In this document: piece by piece, positions 6,373 to 12,380 of the stretch | How positions within the stretch are numbered: the stretch's first letter is position 1 | How the letters are laid out: every line of letters begins with the position of its first letter | Source of the DNA: an uncultured Catenibacterium sp. | GTDB lineage: Bacteria; Bacillota_I; Bacilli_A; Erysipelotrichales; Coprobacillaceae | Assembly: GCF_900540665.1 (NCBI RefSeq) | Contig: NZ_UQGV01000071.1 | Coordinates: forward strand, 1-12,380 | DNA length: 12,380 nt | Reading direction: 5' to 3' | The notes under the pieces: model-generated | Database searches by the model: none | Seen by the model: the letters and a program-made list of their open reading frames with translations, nothing else | Told to the model about the DNA's origin: nothing | Translations under genes and position numbers: made by a program

Positions 6373-6696
6373 ATGAAAAAGGTTTACTTATTCTGTAGTG
6401 CAGGTATGTCTACAAGTATTCTTGCAAGTAAGATGCAGGAAGTTGCTAATAGCCATAACCTACCAATTAAGGTGGCTGCTTTCTCTCATAACAAATTAGG
6501 AGAAATCGTAAGCACTGATTGTCCTGATTGTATTTTACTTGGCCCTCAGGTTGAATACCTTTATGATGAAACAGTGGCTAACTTTGGACATCTTAATATA
6601 CCTATCGCTGTCATCGACCAGGATGATTATGGCATGATGAACGGTGAAAGAGTACTAAAAAAAGCTGTTCTATTAATTAAAAAGAATAATAAATAA
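6373..6696 (+). CDS. PTS lactose/cellobiose-type EIIB component
   Basis: A 107-residue cytoplasmic phosphotransfer protein (PF02302). The N-terminal beta strand leads into the phosphocysteine loop FCSAGMSTS with Cys8 as the phosphorylated residue, typical of cellobiose/chitobiose EIIB. It receives phosphate from EIIA His76 and passes it to the sugar bound in EIIC. Its ribosome site (GGAGGAG) lies inside the end of the EIIA gene, and only 1 bp separates the two reading frames. Confidence 0.93.
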   Translation: MKKVYLFCSAGMSTSILASKMQEVANSHNLPIKVAAFSHNKLGEIVSTDCPDCILLGPQVEYLYDETVANFGHLNIPIAVIDQDDYGMMNGERVLKKAVLLIKKNNK

Positions 6697-6715
6697 TTAA
6701 AGGGAGTACTTAAGT

Positions 6716-8083
6716 ATGATGAAACAACTTGAAAAGTATTTAATGCCTCTAGCAGAAAAAATTGGGCGTAATAAATACTTAATGTCAATTCGTGATGGTT
6801 TCTTAGTATCAACACCATTACTTATTGCAGGATCTATTTTCTTATTAATCGCAAACTTTCCAATTACAGCTTGGACAAAATTCTTAGAATCAACAATTAT
6901 CAATCAGGAAACAGGTCAGTCATTAGCAGCTTTCTTATCAAAGCCATCTGATGCAACATTCACTATCATGGCAGTATTTGCTGTTATGGGTATCGCTTAT
7001 TCATTTGCTGGTCAGATGAAGACAAACAAGATCTTCGGTGCTGCTTGTGCACTTATGTCATGGTTTTTAATCGTGCCATATTCAATCACTGGTAATGTTG
7101 CTGTAGGATCTAAAACTATTGAAGCCACTCTTTCTGGTATCCCATTAGGATGGGTTGGTGCAAAGGGCATCTTCGTAGGTATCATTACTGCATTCTTAAG
7201 CGTACATATCTATGCTTGGGTAGAAGGTAAGGGCTGGACAATCAAGATGCCAGCTGGTGTTCCACCAACAGTTGTAGAATCTTTCTCAGCATTGATTCCA
7301 GCAACATTCGTAATGACTTTCTTCTTCCTAGTTAACTTAATGTTTGGTTTCTTAGGAACAAACGTATTCCAGATTATCTTTGAATTCTTACAGACACCAT
7401 TACTTAACCTTGGTGATACATTAGGTGCAATGGTTGTTGCTTATATTTTCTTACACTTATTCTGGTTCTTCGGTATCAATGGTGGATCAGTAGTAGGTGC
7501 TGTATTTAACCCGATTCTTCAGACTCTATCAGCTGAAAACATTCTTTTCTTCACTAAAGGACAGGGTACAGGTCATATCATCTGTCAGCAGTTCCAGGAC
7601 TTATTCGCTACATTTGGTGGATGTGGTTCTACTTTATCATTATTAATCGCAATGTTATTATTCTGTAAATCTAAACGTATTACAGACTTAGGTAAACTTG
7701 CTTTAGTTCCAGGTATCTTTGGTATCAATGAACCAATCGTATTCGGTTTACCAATCGTATTAAACCCAACTATGCTTATTCCATTCATGTTAGTACCAAC
7801 AGTGAACATCATTATTTCATACTTCTGTATGGCTCTTAAGATTGTTCCAATCTGTTCAGGTATCAACATTCCTTGGACAATGCCACCTATTATTTCAGGT
7901 TTCTTAGCAACTAACTGGGTAGGTGCAGTACTTCAGGCTGTCCTAATTGTTGTTGGTGTTATTATTTACATGCCATTCATCAAGGTACTTGATAAGCAGT
8001 ACTTAAATGAAGAAGCTCAGGCTCAGACTGCTAAAGAAGAAGACGACATTGATTTAGACGACTTATCTTTTGATGATCTATAA
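6716..8083 (+). CDS. PTS lactose/cellobiose-family EIIC permease with variant sugar-site residue
   Basis: A 455-residue membrane permease with about ten hydrophobic segments, of the length usual for cellobiose/chitobiose EIIC. GINEPIVFGLP at 336-346 contains the conserved Glu339 equivalent to Glu334 of Bacillus cereus ChbC. In WFFGINGG (250-257) Asn255 occupies the place where family members generally have His (His250 of ChbC); the His-to-Glu spacing, 84 residues, is identical. This suggests altered sugar contacts. The C-terminus ends in a very acidic tail (EEDDIDLDDLSFDDL, 441-455). The start uses the first of two ATGs (AGGGAG, 9-bp spacer). Together with EIIA and EIIB it completes a transporter; the downstream glycoasparaginase hints at GlcNAc-type or glycosyl-amino-acid substrates rather than cellobiose. 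Confidence 0.92.
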   Translation: MMKQLEKYLMPLAEKIGRNKYLMSIRDGFLVSTPLLIAGSIFLLIANFPITAWTKFLESTIINQETGQSLAAFLSKPSDATFTIMAVFAVMGIAYSFAGQMKTNKIFGAACALMSWFLIVPYSITGNVAVGSKTIEATLSGIPLGWVGAKGIFVGIITAFLSVHIYAWVEGKGWTIKMPAGVPPTVVESFSALIPATFVMTFFFLVNLMFGFLGTNVFQIIFEFLQTPLLNLGDTLGAMVVAYIFLHLFWFFGINGGSVVGAVFNPILQTLSAENILFFTKGQGTGHIICQQFQDLFATFGGCGSTLSLLIAMLLFCKSKRITDLGKLALVPGIFGINEPIVFGLPIVLNPTMLIPFMLVPTVNIIISYFCMALKIVPICSGINIPWTMPPIISGFLATNWVGAVLQAVLIVVGVIIYMPFIKVLDKQYLNEEAQAQTAKEEDDIDLDDLSFDDL

Positions 8084-8099
8084 GAAGGAGAGATGAAAC

Positions 8100-8621
8100 A
8101 TGAAAATCGTAATGATTTATGACCAGATTCAGTCTGGTAAAGGGATTAAAGATGATCACATGGTACCTTTAGGACTTGTTAAAGAATCATGTGGACCTGC
8201 TATTATGATGGAACCATTCTTAAAAAAGGTAAATGGACATGTTGTATGCTGTTTATATTGTGGAGATGGATTCTATGAAGCAAATAGTGATGAAGTCAGC
8301 CGTAAACTTTGCGCAATGGTAGAAAAAATCAAACCAGATGTTGTTGTATGTGGTCCATGTTTCAACTACCTTGGCTATGGTCGTATGGCAGCACGTGTCG
8401 CTTATGACATTAATGAAAAAACTCATGCGCACGCTATGGCAGCAATGAGTATAGAAAATGAAGAGACAATTAATGAATATAAAGACAAGGTTCATATCAT
8501 CAAGACACCTAAGAAGGGTGGTACTGGTTTAAATGAATCACTAGAAGGTATCTGTCAGCTTGCTAAGGCAATGTGTGATCAGAAAGACGAAGACGTCGTT
8601 GCTTCTAAGTATTGTTTCTAA
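8100..8621 (+). CDS. Short GrdB-related protein (glycine/sarcosine/betaine reductase component B family, N-terminal part only)
   Basis: A 173-residue cytoplasmic protein that resembles the N-terminal half of GrdB, the substrate-specific subunit of glycine/betaine/sarcosine reductases. Shared features are the start (IVMIYDQIQSGKG), VVCCLYCGDGFYEAN at 48-62 (GrdB has VVCGDxYFNEN), the GPCFNYLGYG segment at 85-94 (GrdB: GPAFNAGRYG), and VHIIKTPKKGGTG near 131-143. GrdB is about 430 residues and carries selenocysteine in its second half; that half is absent here and no in-frame TGA occurs. There are ten cysteines (31, 50, 51, 54, 71, 84, 87, 152, 159, 172), an unusually high proportion, suggesting redox or metal chemistry. 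AAGGAG precedes the ATG, 16 bp after EIIC. The exact function is unknown. Confidence 0.72.
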   Translation: MKIVMIYDQIQSGKGIKDDHMVPLGLVKESCGPAIMMEPFLKKVNGHVVCCLYCGDGFYEANSDEVSRKLCAMVEKIKPDVVVCGPCFNYLGYGRMAARVAYDINEKTHAHAMAAMSIENEETINEYKDKVHIIKTPKKGGTGLNESLEGICQLAKAMCDQKDEDVVASKYCF

Positions 8622-8629
8622 ATTAACTT

Positions 8630-8653
8630 GAGGATACGTGAGGACGTATCCTC
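8630..8653 (+). other. 9-bp GC-containing hairpin inside the operon (processing site or weak terminator)
   Basis: GAGGATACG (8630-8638) pairs perfectly with CGTATCCTC (8645-8653) around a 6-nt loop. It is followed by only three T, then AATAAAGGAG, the ribosome site of the next gene. The T-tract is too poor for strong termination. It fills the longest gap inside the operon (54 bp), so it may reduce or process the transcript between the transporter part and the hydrolase part. Confidence 0.5.
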
Positions 8654-8675
8654 TTTCAATAAAGGAGATATTAAT

Positions 8676-9629
8676 ATGTACGGTATTATTGCAACTTGGA
8701 GAATGGCTTTAGAGGGTATTACTAAAGCAGATGAAGTATTAAAGAATCATGGAGATGCAGGAGATGCAATTGTTGAAGCTGTTAAGGCTGTAGAAGATTT
8801 CCCATATTATAAATCAGTAGGATATGGGGGATTACCTAATGAAGAAATGATTGTTGAACTTGATGCAGCATATATGAACGGAAATACTCTTTCTGTTGGA
8901 TGTGTAGGCGCAATTAAGGACTTTGCGAATCCAGTAGAAATCGCTAGAAAGTTATCTCATGAAAAGGTGAACAACTTCTTAGTAGGTGCAGGTGCTGAAA
9001 AGTATGCATCTAAAAATGGCTTTGAAAGAAAGAATATGCTTACTGAACGTGCAGAAATTCATTATCATAATAGATTAAAAGAAATGACTCAGGAAATTAA
9101 GCCTTATTCTGGTCATGATACAGTTGGTATGGTTTGCTTAGATGAAAATGCTAAGATGACTTCAGCTACTTCTACAAGTGGTTTATTTATGAAGCGTTCT
9201 GGTAGAGTAGGAGATTCACCAGTATCTGGATCTGGCTTCTATGTTGATAGTGAAGTAGGTGGTGCAAGTGCAACAGGACTTGGTGAAGATGTGATGAAGG
9301 GCTGTGTCTCTTATGAAATCGTAAGAATGATGAAGGAAGGTATGCACCCACAGGATGCATGTGAAAAGGCAGTTAATACATTCTCTAAAGAATTAATTAA
9401 ACGTCGTGGTGAAGCAGGAGATATGTCTTTAATCGCTATGAATAATAAAGGTGAATGGGGATGTGCCACAAACATTGAAGGTTTCTCATTTGTAGTTGCA
9501 ACTCCAGAGTTAGAACCAACTGTATTTGTAGTAAAGCATGAAGGTGAACATAGCGTATTTGAAAAAGCTAGTCAGGAATGGCTTGATGATTATATGCGTA
9601 CAAGAACAGCCCCATTGGTAAGAAAATAA
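8676..9629 (+). CDS. N4-(beta-N-acetylglucosaminyl)-L-asparaginase-type Ntn hydrolase (glycosylasparaginase)
   Basis: A 317-residue homologue of aspartylglucosaminidase, which cleaves the GlcNAc-asparagine amide bond to give aspartate and 1-amino-GlcNAc. Like the family it should be a precursor that self-cleaves before the catalytic threonine: GHDT at 146-149 gives Thr149 as the new N-terminal nucleophile. GRVGDSP (176-182) has the Arg and Asp that bind the substrate's alpha-carboxylate and amino groups, and ATGLGE (199-204) matches the ATGxG oxyanion region. The segment GGLPNEE at 51-57 is also typical. There is no signal peptide, so it acts in the cytoplasm on imported substrate. The start at 8676 has AAAGGAG 8 bp upstream; the longer frame from the TTG at 8628 would cross the hairpin. 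Its stop overlaps the next ATG by 1 bp. An L-asparaginase or isoaspartyl peptidase role is a less likely alternative. Confidence 0.87.
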   Translation: MYGIIATWRMALEGITKADEVLKNHGDAGDAIVEAVKAVEDFPYYKSVGYGGLPNEEMIVELDAAYMNGNTLSVGCVGAIKDFANPVEIARKLSHEKVNNFLVGAGAEKYASKNGFERKNMLTERAEIHYHNRLKEMTQEIKPYSGHDTVGMVCLDENAKMTSATSTSGLFMKRSGRVGDSPVSGSGFYVDSEVGGASATGLGEDVMKGCVSYEIVRMMKEGMHPQDACEKAVNTFSKELIKRRGEAGDMSLIAMNNKGEWGCATNIEGFSFVVATPELEPTVFVVKHEGEHSVFEKASQEWLDDYMRTRTAPLVRK

Positions 9630-10723
9630 TGAATGAAGAAATATTAAAGGCTGTTGATGAGATTGCAGATGAGATGATTGAAGGCATCAAGCGTATTGTA
9701 CGTATTGATAGTGTAGAATCTGAGGCTGTTAGTGATGCTCCTTTTGGAGAAGGTGTACGCCGTGCACTTGATGAAACACTCCAGTTATCTCGTAATCTTG
9801 GATTTGAAACAGTGGATGTCGATCATTATATCGGTTATGCACGTTATGGTAAAAGTGATGATTATGTATGTGCCTGTGGACATTTAGATGTAGTACCAGT
9901 AGGTGAAGGCTGGAAACAGCCACCATTTAGTGCTTATGAAGAAGACGGTGTGATTTATAGCCGTGGTATTCTAGATAACAAGGGACCTATTCTTTCATGT
10001 CTTTATGCCCTTACTGCCTTAAAGAGACTTGGTATAAAGCCTGAAAGAGAAGTACGTATCATCTTTGGCTGTGATGAAGAATCAGGATTTGAGGATTTAA
10101 AATATTATTTAGATCATGAAAAAGCACCTATTGCCGGCTTTACACCAGATTGTAAATATCCTGTTGTTTATGCTGAAAGAGGACGAGCTGTTATCAAAGT
10201 GAAAGCTGATCTAGATCATCTTATTACTTTTATGAATAAGTATATCTTAAATACACAAAATAAAGGTGAAAGACTTGGTATTGATTATAAGAATGATGAG
10301 TTTGGACAATTAGAAATCCGTAACTACCATTTAACTAAAGAAGACTTCAGCTTTTCAATCAGTTATCCTGCAGGACTTACACTAGAAGAAATACTTGATA
10401 GACTTAATCGTATTGAAGGATATGAGTATGAAGTCGTGTCTCATTTCAAGCCTGTTTATTTTGATAAAAAGGCACCTATGGTAGAAATCATGAAAGAGAC
10501 ATATGAATATGTGACTGGTAATGATGGAACTCCTGTTACTACAACAGGTGGTACTTATGCGAAAATGATGCCTCATATTGTCCCATTTGGACCTTCTTTC
10601 CCAGGACAGAAGGGTATTGGACATAATCCTAATGAATGGATGACAAGAGAGGATCTTATTACCAATGCAAAGATTTATGCTTTAACACTTTATCAATTAT
10701 CTAGAAAGGAAACAGAACTATGA
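9629..10723 (+). CDS. M20-family metallopeptidase, PepV/Sapep dipeptidase type with shortened lid
   Basis: A 364-residue dinuclear zinc peptidase. All expected metal and catalytic positions are present: His85 and Asp87 (GHLDVVP), Asp116 (GILDNKG), Glu150 and Glu151 (CDEESG), Asp174 (PDCKYP) and His332 (GIGHNPNEW). PepV from Lactobacillus has the same set, as I recall at 87, 89, 119, 153, 154, 177 and 439. Spacing is therefore preserved up to Asp174, while about 100 residues are missing between Glu183-Arg184-Gly185 and the region near 195, where PepV has most of its lid domain with a lid histidine. The reading frame is intact. Dipeptidase activity is likely but specificity may differ. The ATG overlaps the glycosylasparaginase stop (TAATG), and the ATG of the next gene overlaps this gene's TGA, so all three are translationally coupled. 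Confidence 0.87.
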   Translation: MNEEILKAVDEIADEMIEGIKRIVRIDSVESEAVSDAPFGEGVRRALDETLQLSRNLGFETVDVDHYIGYARYGKSDDYVCACGHLDVVPVGEGWKQPPFSAYEEDGVIYSRGILDNKGPILSCLYALTALKRLGIKPEREVRIIFGCDEESGFEDLKYYLDHEKAPIAGFTPDCKYPVVYAERGRAVIKVKADLDHLITFMNKYILNTQNKGERLGIDYKNDEFGQLEIRNYHLTKEDFSFSISYPAGLTLEEILDRLNRIEGYEYEVVSHFKPVYFDKKAPMVEIMKETYEYVTGNDGTPVTTTGGTYAKMMPHIVPFGPSFPGQKGIGHNPNEWMTREDLITNAKIYALTLYQLSRKETEL

Positions 10724-11460
10724 TTGAAGTATGTTGTGGAAGCTATAAGGATGGCTTACGTGCTTATAAGGGTGGAGCAACACGTATTGAATTAAACAGT
10801 GCCCTTTATTTAGGTGGTTTAACACCTTCTGTGGCCTCTTTAAGATTATTAAAGAGAGAAACAACACTAACTGTTATTTGTATGGTTAGACCTCGTGGTG
10901 CTGGTTTTACTTATGATGAAATAGAATACAAACAGATGTTATTAGAAGCAGAAGACTTATTAGAAAATGGCGCAGATGGGCTCGCTTTTGGTTTCTTAAA
11001 TAGTGATCATACAATTGATGTTAAGCGTACAAGAGAATTTGTAGAACTCATTCATAAATACCATCGTACGGCTGTATTCCATCGTGCTTTTGACTGCTGT
11101 GATGATTTAGATCATGCTATGACTCAATTAGTTGAACTTGGCATTGATCGTGTTTTGACAAGTGGTGGTCAGCCTACTGCGATAGATGGAGCGGATCAGA
11201 TCAAATCATTACAAGAAAACTATGGTAAGGATATAGAAATTCTTGCAGGAAGTGGTGTGAACTATAATAATGCAGCATCTTTAATGGATCATACAGGTAT
11301 CTCTCAGGTACATTCTTCTTGTAAGGATTATGAAGAAGATCCTACAACTTCAGGCAAGTCTGTCACTTATAGCTATTATACTGGCACACATGCCAATGAT
11401 TATGAAAGTGTGGACCAGGAAAATGTCGAAAAACTTGTCAGCAGCTTACAAAACAAATAA
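10720..11460 (+). CDS. cutC: CutC-family TIM-barrel protein
   Basis: A 246-residue CutC-family protein (PF03932). Typical motifs: IEVCCGS at 2-8, GATRIELNSALYLGGLTPS (19-37), VRPRGAGFTY (57-66), FHRAFDCCDD near 120-129, RVLTSGGQ at 144-151, the AGSGVN loop, and QVHSSC. The name comes from a copper-sensitivity link in E. coli that was later questioned; a biochemical reaction is not established as far as I know. The TIM-barrel fold and the sugar-PTS context make a sugar or sugar-phosphate ligand possible, which is inference. AAAGGA lies 9 bp upstream and the ATG overlaps the M20 stop by ATGA. It sits in the middle of the catabolic array rather than beside copper genes. Confidence 0.85.
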   Translation: MIEVCCGSYKDGLRAYKGGATRIELNSALYLGGLTPSVASLRLLKRETTLTVICMVRPRGAGFTYDEIEYKQMLLEAEDLLENGADGLAFGFLNSDHTIDVKRTREFVELIHKYHRTAVFHRAFDCCDDLDHAMTQLVELGIDRVLTSGGQPTAIDGADQIKSLQENYGKDIEILAGSGVNYNNAASLMDHTGISQVHSSCKDYEEDPTTSGKSVTYSYYTGTHANDYESVDQENVEKLVSSLQNK

Positions 11461-12301
11461 AAGATATATTATTACTTTCTTTGCAGTGTTCTTTTCGGCA
11501 CTCTTACAGACATTTGTTCTTCAGACATTTTTGAATCCTTCTGATCTCTTATCAAGTGGTTTTACAGGGATTGCGATTCTCATTAATCGTATCAGTATGC
11601 TTTATGGATATTCATTATCAATTTCTACACTTGTGATTGTACTCAATCTACCTGTCGCAATTGTCTGTTATAAGACAATAGGTAAGAAATTTGTTTTCTT
11701 CTCTTTCTTACAAGTTATCTTCTTCAGTATTTTCACAAGGGCATTATCATTTGATCCATTATTTGATGATGTGATCTTAAATGTCTGTTTTGGTGGATTC
11801 CTTTATGGCTTTGCGATTGCGATTGCCTTAAGAGGTAATGCAAGTACAGCTGGTACTGACTTTATCGCTTTATATGTATCTAATAAAATGAACAAGTCAA
11901 TCTTCGAATATATATTTGTCTTCAATACTTTGATGCTATGTATATTTGGATTCATGTTTGGCTGGATTCATGCAGGATATTCTATTTTATTCCAATTCCT
12001 CTCAACTAAAACGATTGATACATTCTATAAGCGATATAAACGTGTCACTTTAGAAATTACAACAGAACACCCTGAAGAATTACGTAAGGCTTATATTGCA
12101 CAATATCGTCATGGTTTGACTATGCTTCATGGTGAAGGAGGCTATAGTGGCCATGCTCTCACTATGATCCATACTGTCGTGTCAAGCTATGAAGTACAGG
12201 ATATTGTTGATCTCATGAAGAGTATTGATCCTCATGTTATTATCAATATATTACCAACAGAAAACTTTGTAGGTGGATTCTATCAGAAACCACTCGATTA
12301 A
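11423..12301 (+). CDS. YitT-family membrane protein with C-terminal DUF2179 domain
   Basis: A 292-residue protein with five to six membrane helices in residues about 14-180, followed by a cytoplasmic DUF2179 domain (about 200-290). Family hallmarks: NPSDLLSSGFTGIAILI (a Gly-rich turn after helix 1), GNASTAGTDFIALYVS, and the ferredoxin-like end with ENFVGGFYQKP. The molecular function of YitT proteins is not established; transport is often assumed. The start is uncertain: the chosen ATG at 11423 overlaps the end of cutC by 38 bp and gives the usual length, but its only ribosome-like sequence (AGGA) is too close. Other ATGs at 11330, 11390, 11396 and 11402 would add an implausible N-terminus. 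Translational coupling to cutC is likely. It is the last gene before a strong terminator. Confidence 0.8.
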   Translation: MSKNLSAAYKTNKRYIITFFAVFFSALLQTFVLQTFLNPSDLLSSGFTGIAILINRISMLYGYSLSISTLVIVLNLPVAIVCYKTIGKKFVFFSFLQVIFFSIFTRALSFDPLFDDVILNVCFGGFLYGFAIAIALRGNASTAGTDFIALYVSNKMNKSIFEYIFVFNTLMLCIFGFMFGWIHAGYSILFQFLSTKTIDTFYKRYKRVTLEITTEHPEELRKAYIAQYRHGLTMLHGEGGYSGHALTMIHTVVSSYEVQDIVDLMKSIDPHVIINILPTENFVGGFYQKPLD

Positions 12302-12322
12302 CAGGCTTCGGCCTGTTTTTTT
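12300..12322 (+). terminator. Rho-independent terminator of the PTS/glycoasparaginase operon
   Basis: AACAGGC, a TTCG tetraloop and GCCTGTT are followed by a T-run ending at 12322. The stem starts at the stop codon of the YitT-family gene. The remaining bases to 12380 show no gene or convincing site. Confidence 0.9.
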
Positions 12323-12380
12323 GCATAAAAACTTACTAAATTTCTGATTATCTTTTCATAAGTTGGTAAATGCCGATATA

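Noticed and set aside
6627..6903. Antisense frames over the EIIB/EIIC junction
   Set aside because: They are low-complexity shadows of the plus-strand genes with no ribosome site or family resemblance.
8100..8621. Selenoprotein reading of the GrdB-like gene
   Set aside because: There is no in-frame TGA, the frame ends in TAA, and the region that carries selenocysteine in GrdB is absent.
8628..8675. Longer glycosylasparaginase from a TTG codon
   Set aside because: The added residues come from the hairpin and ribosome site; family homology starts at the ATG at 8676.
7585..10624. Other minus-strand frames over EIIC, GrdB-like and M20 genes
   Set aside because: Compositionally odd (His/Ile/Phe-rich) antisense translations overlapping well-supported genes.

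Overview
The window is low-GC DNA with strong AGGAGG-type ribosome binding sites, Bacillota-type -35/-10 boxes and short GC-stem/T-run terminators. Together with the gene families present (ECF vitamin transporter, MocR regulators, PRD regulators, Lac/Cel-family PTS, YitT), it looks like an anaerobic gut Bacillota chromosome. Erysipelotrichia-like is my best guess, but no marker gene fixes the genus. I see no rRNA, tRNA, CRISPR array, insertion sequence or phage gene, and no gene-free stretch longer than 300 bases.

Left part (1-2759, minus strand): reading leftward, a MocR-type PLP-dependent regulator, a small DUF2798 membrane protein and an ECF transporter S component. A terminator hairpin sits in the short leader of the DUF2798 gene, so that gene can only be expressed by read-through or attenuation. 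A second terminator separates DUF2798 from the S component. A divergent GNAT acetyltransferase (2858-3436, plus) shares the regulator's upstream region, which has good promoter boxes and two abutting perfect 10-bp palindromes, and it ends in its own terminator.

Right part (3539-12301, plus strand): a BglG/LicR-like PRD regulator with a C-terminal EIIA domain and an RDD-family membrane protein. A 74-bp gap with a catabolite-response-like site and a promoter candidate follows. Then comes a compact array: PTS EIIA, EIIB and EIIC (lactose/cellobiose type), a short GrdB-related protein, an N4-(beta-N-acetylglucosaminyl)-L-asparaginase-type Ntn hydrolase, an M20 dipeptidase of PepV type, a CutC-family protein and a YitT-family membrane protein, closed by a terminator at 12300-12322. 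Most spacings are under 20 bp and three junctions overlap.

The most interesting reading is that the right part encodes uptake and cytoplasmic breakdown of a glycosylated amino acid or glycopeptide stub, such as GlcNAc-asparagine from N-glycoproteins. The PTS would import and phosphorylate it, the glycoasparaginase would split the sugar-amide bond, and the M20 peptidase would trim or recycle peptides. The GrdB-like and CutC proteins would have undefined roles. Several members depart from their families in ways that fit an unusual substrate: EIIC has Asn where chitobiose/cellobiose transporters usually have a sugar-contacting His, the M20 enzyme lacks about 100 residues of lid, and the GrdB homologue is a cysteine-rich minimal form without the selenocysteine half. 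The pathway is inference; the gene content and motifs are read directly from the sequence.
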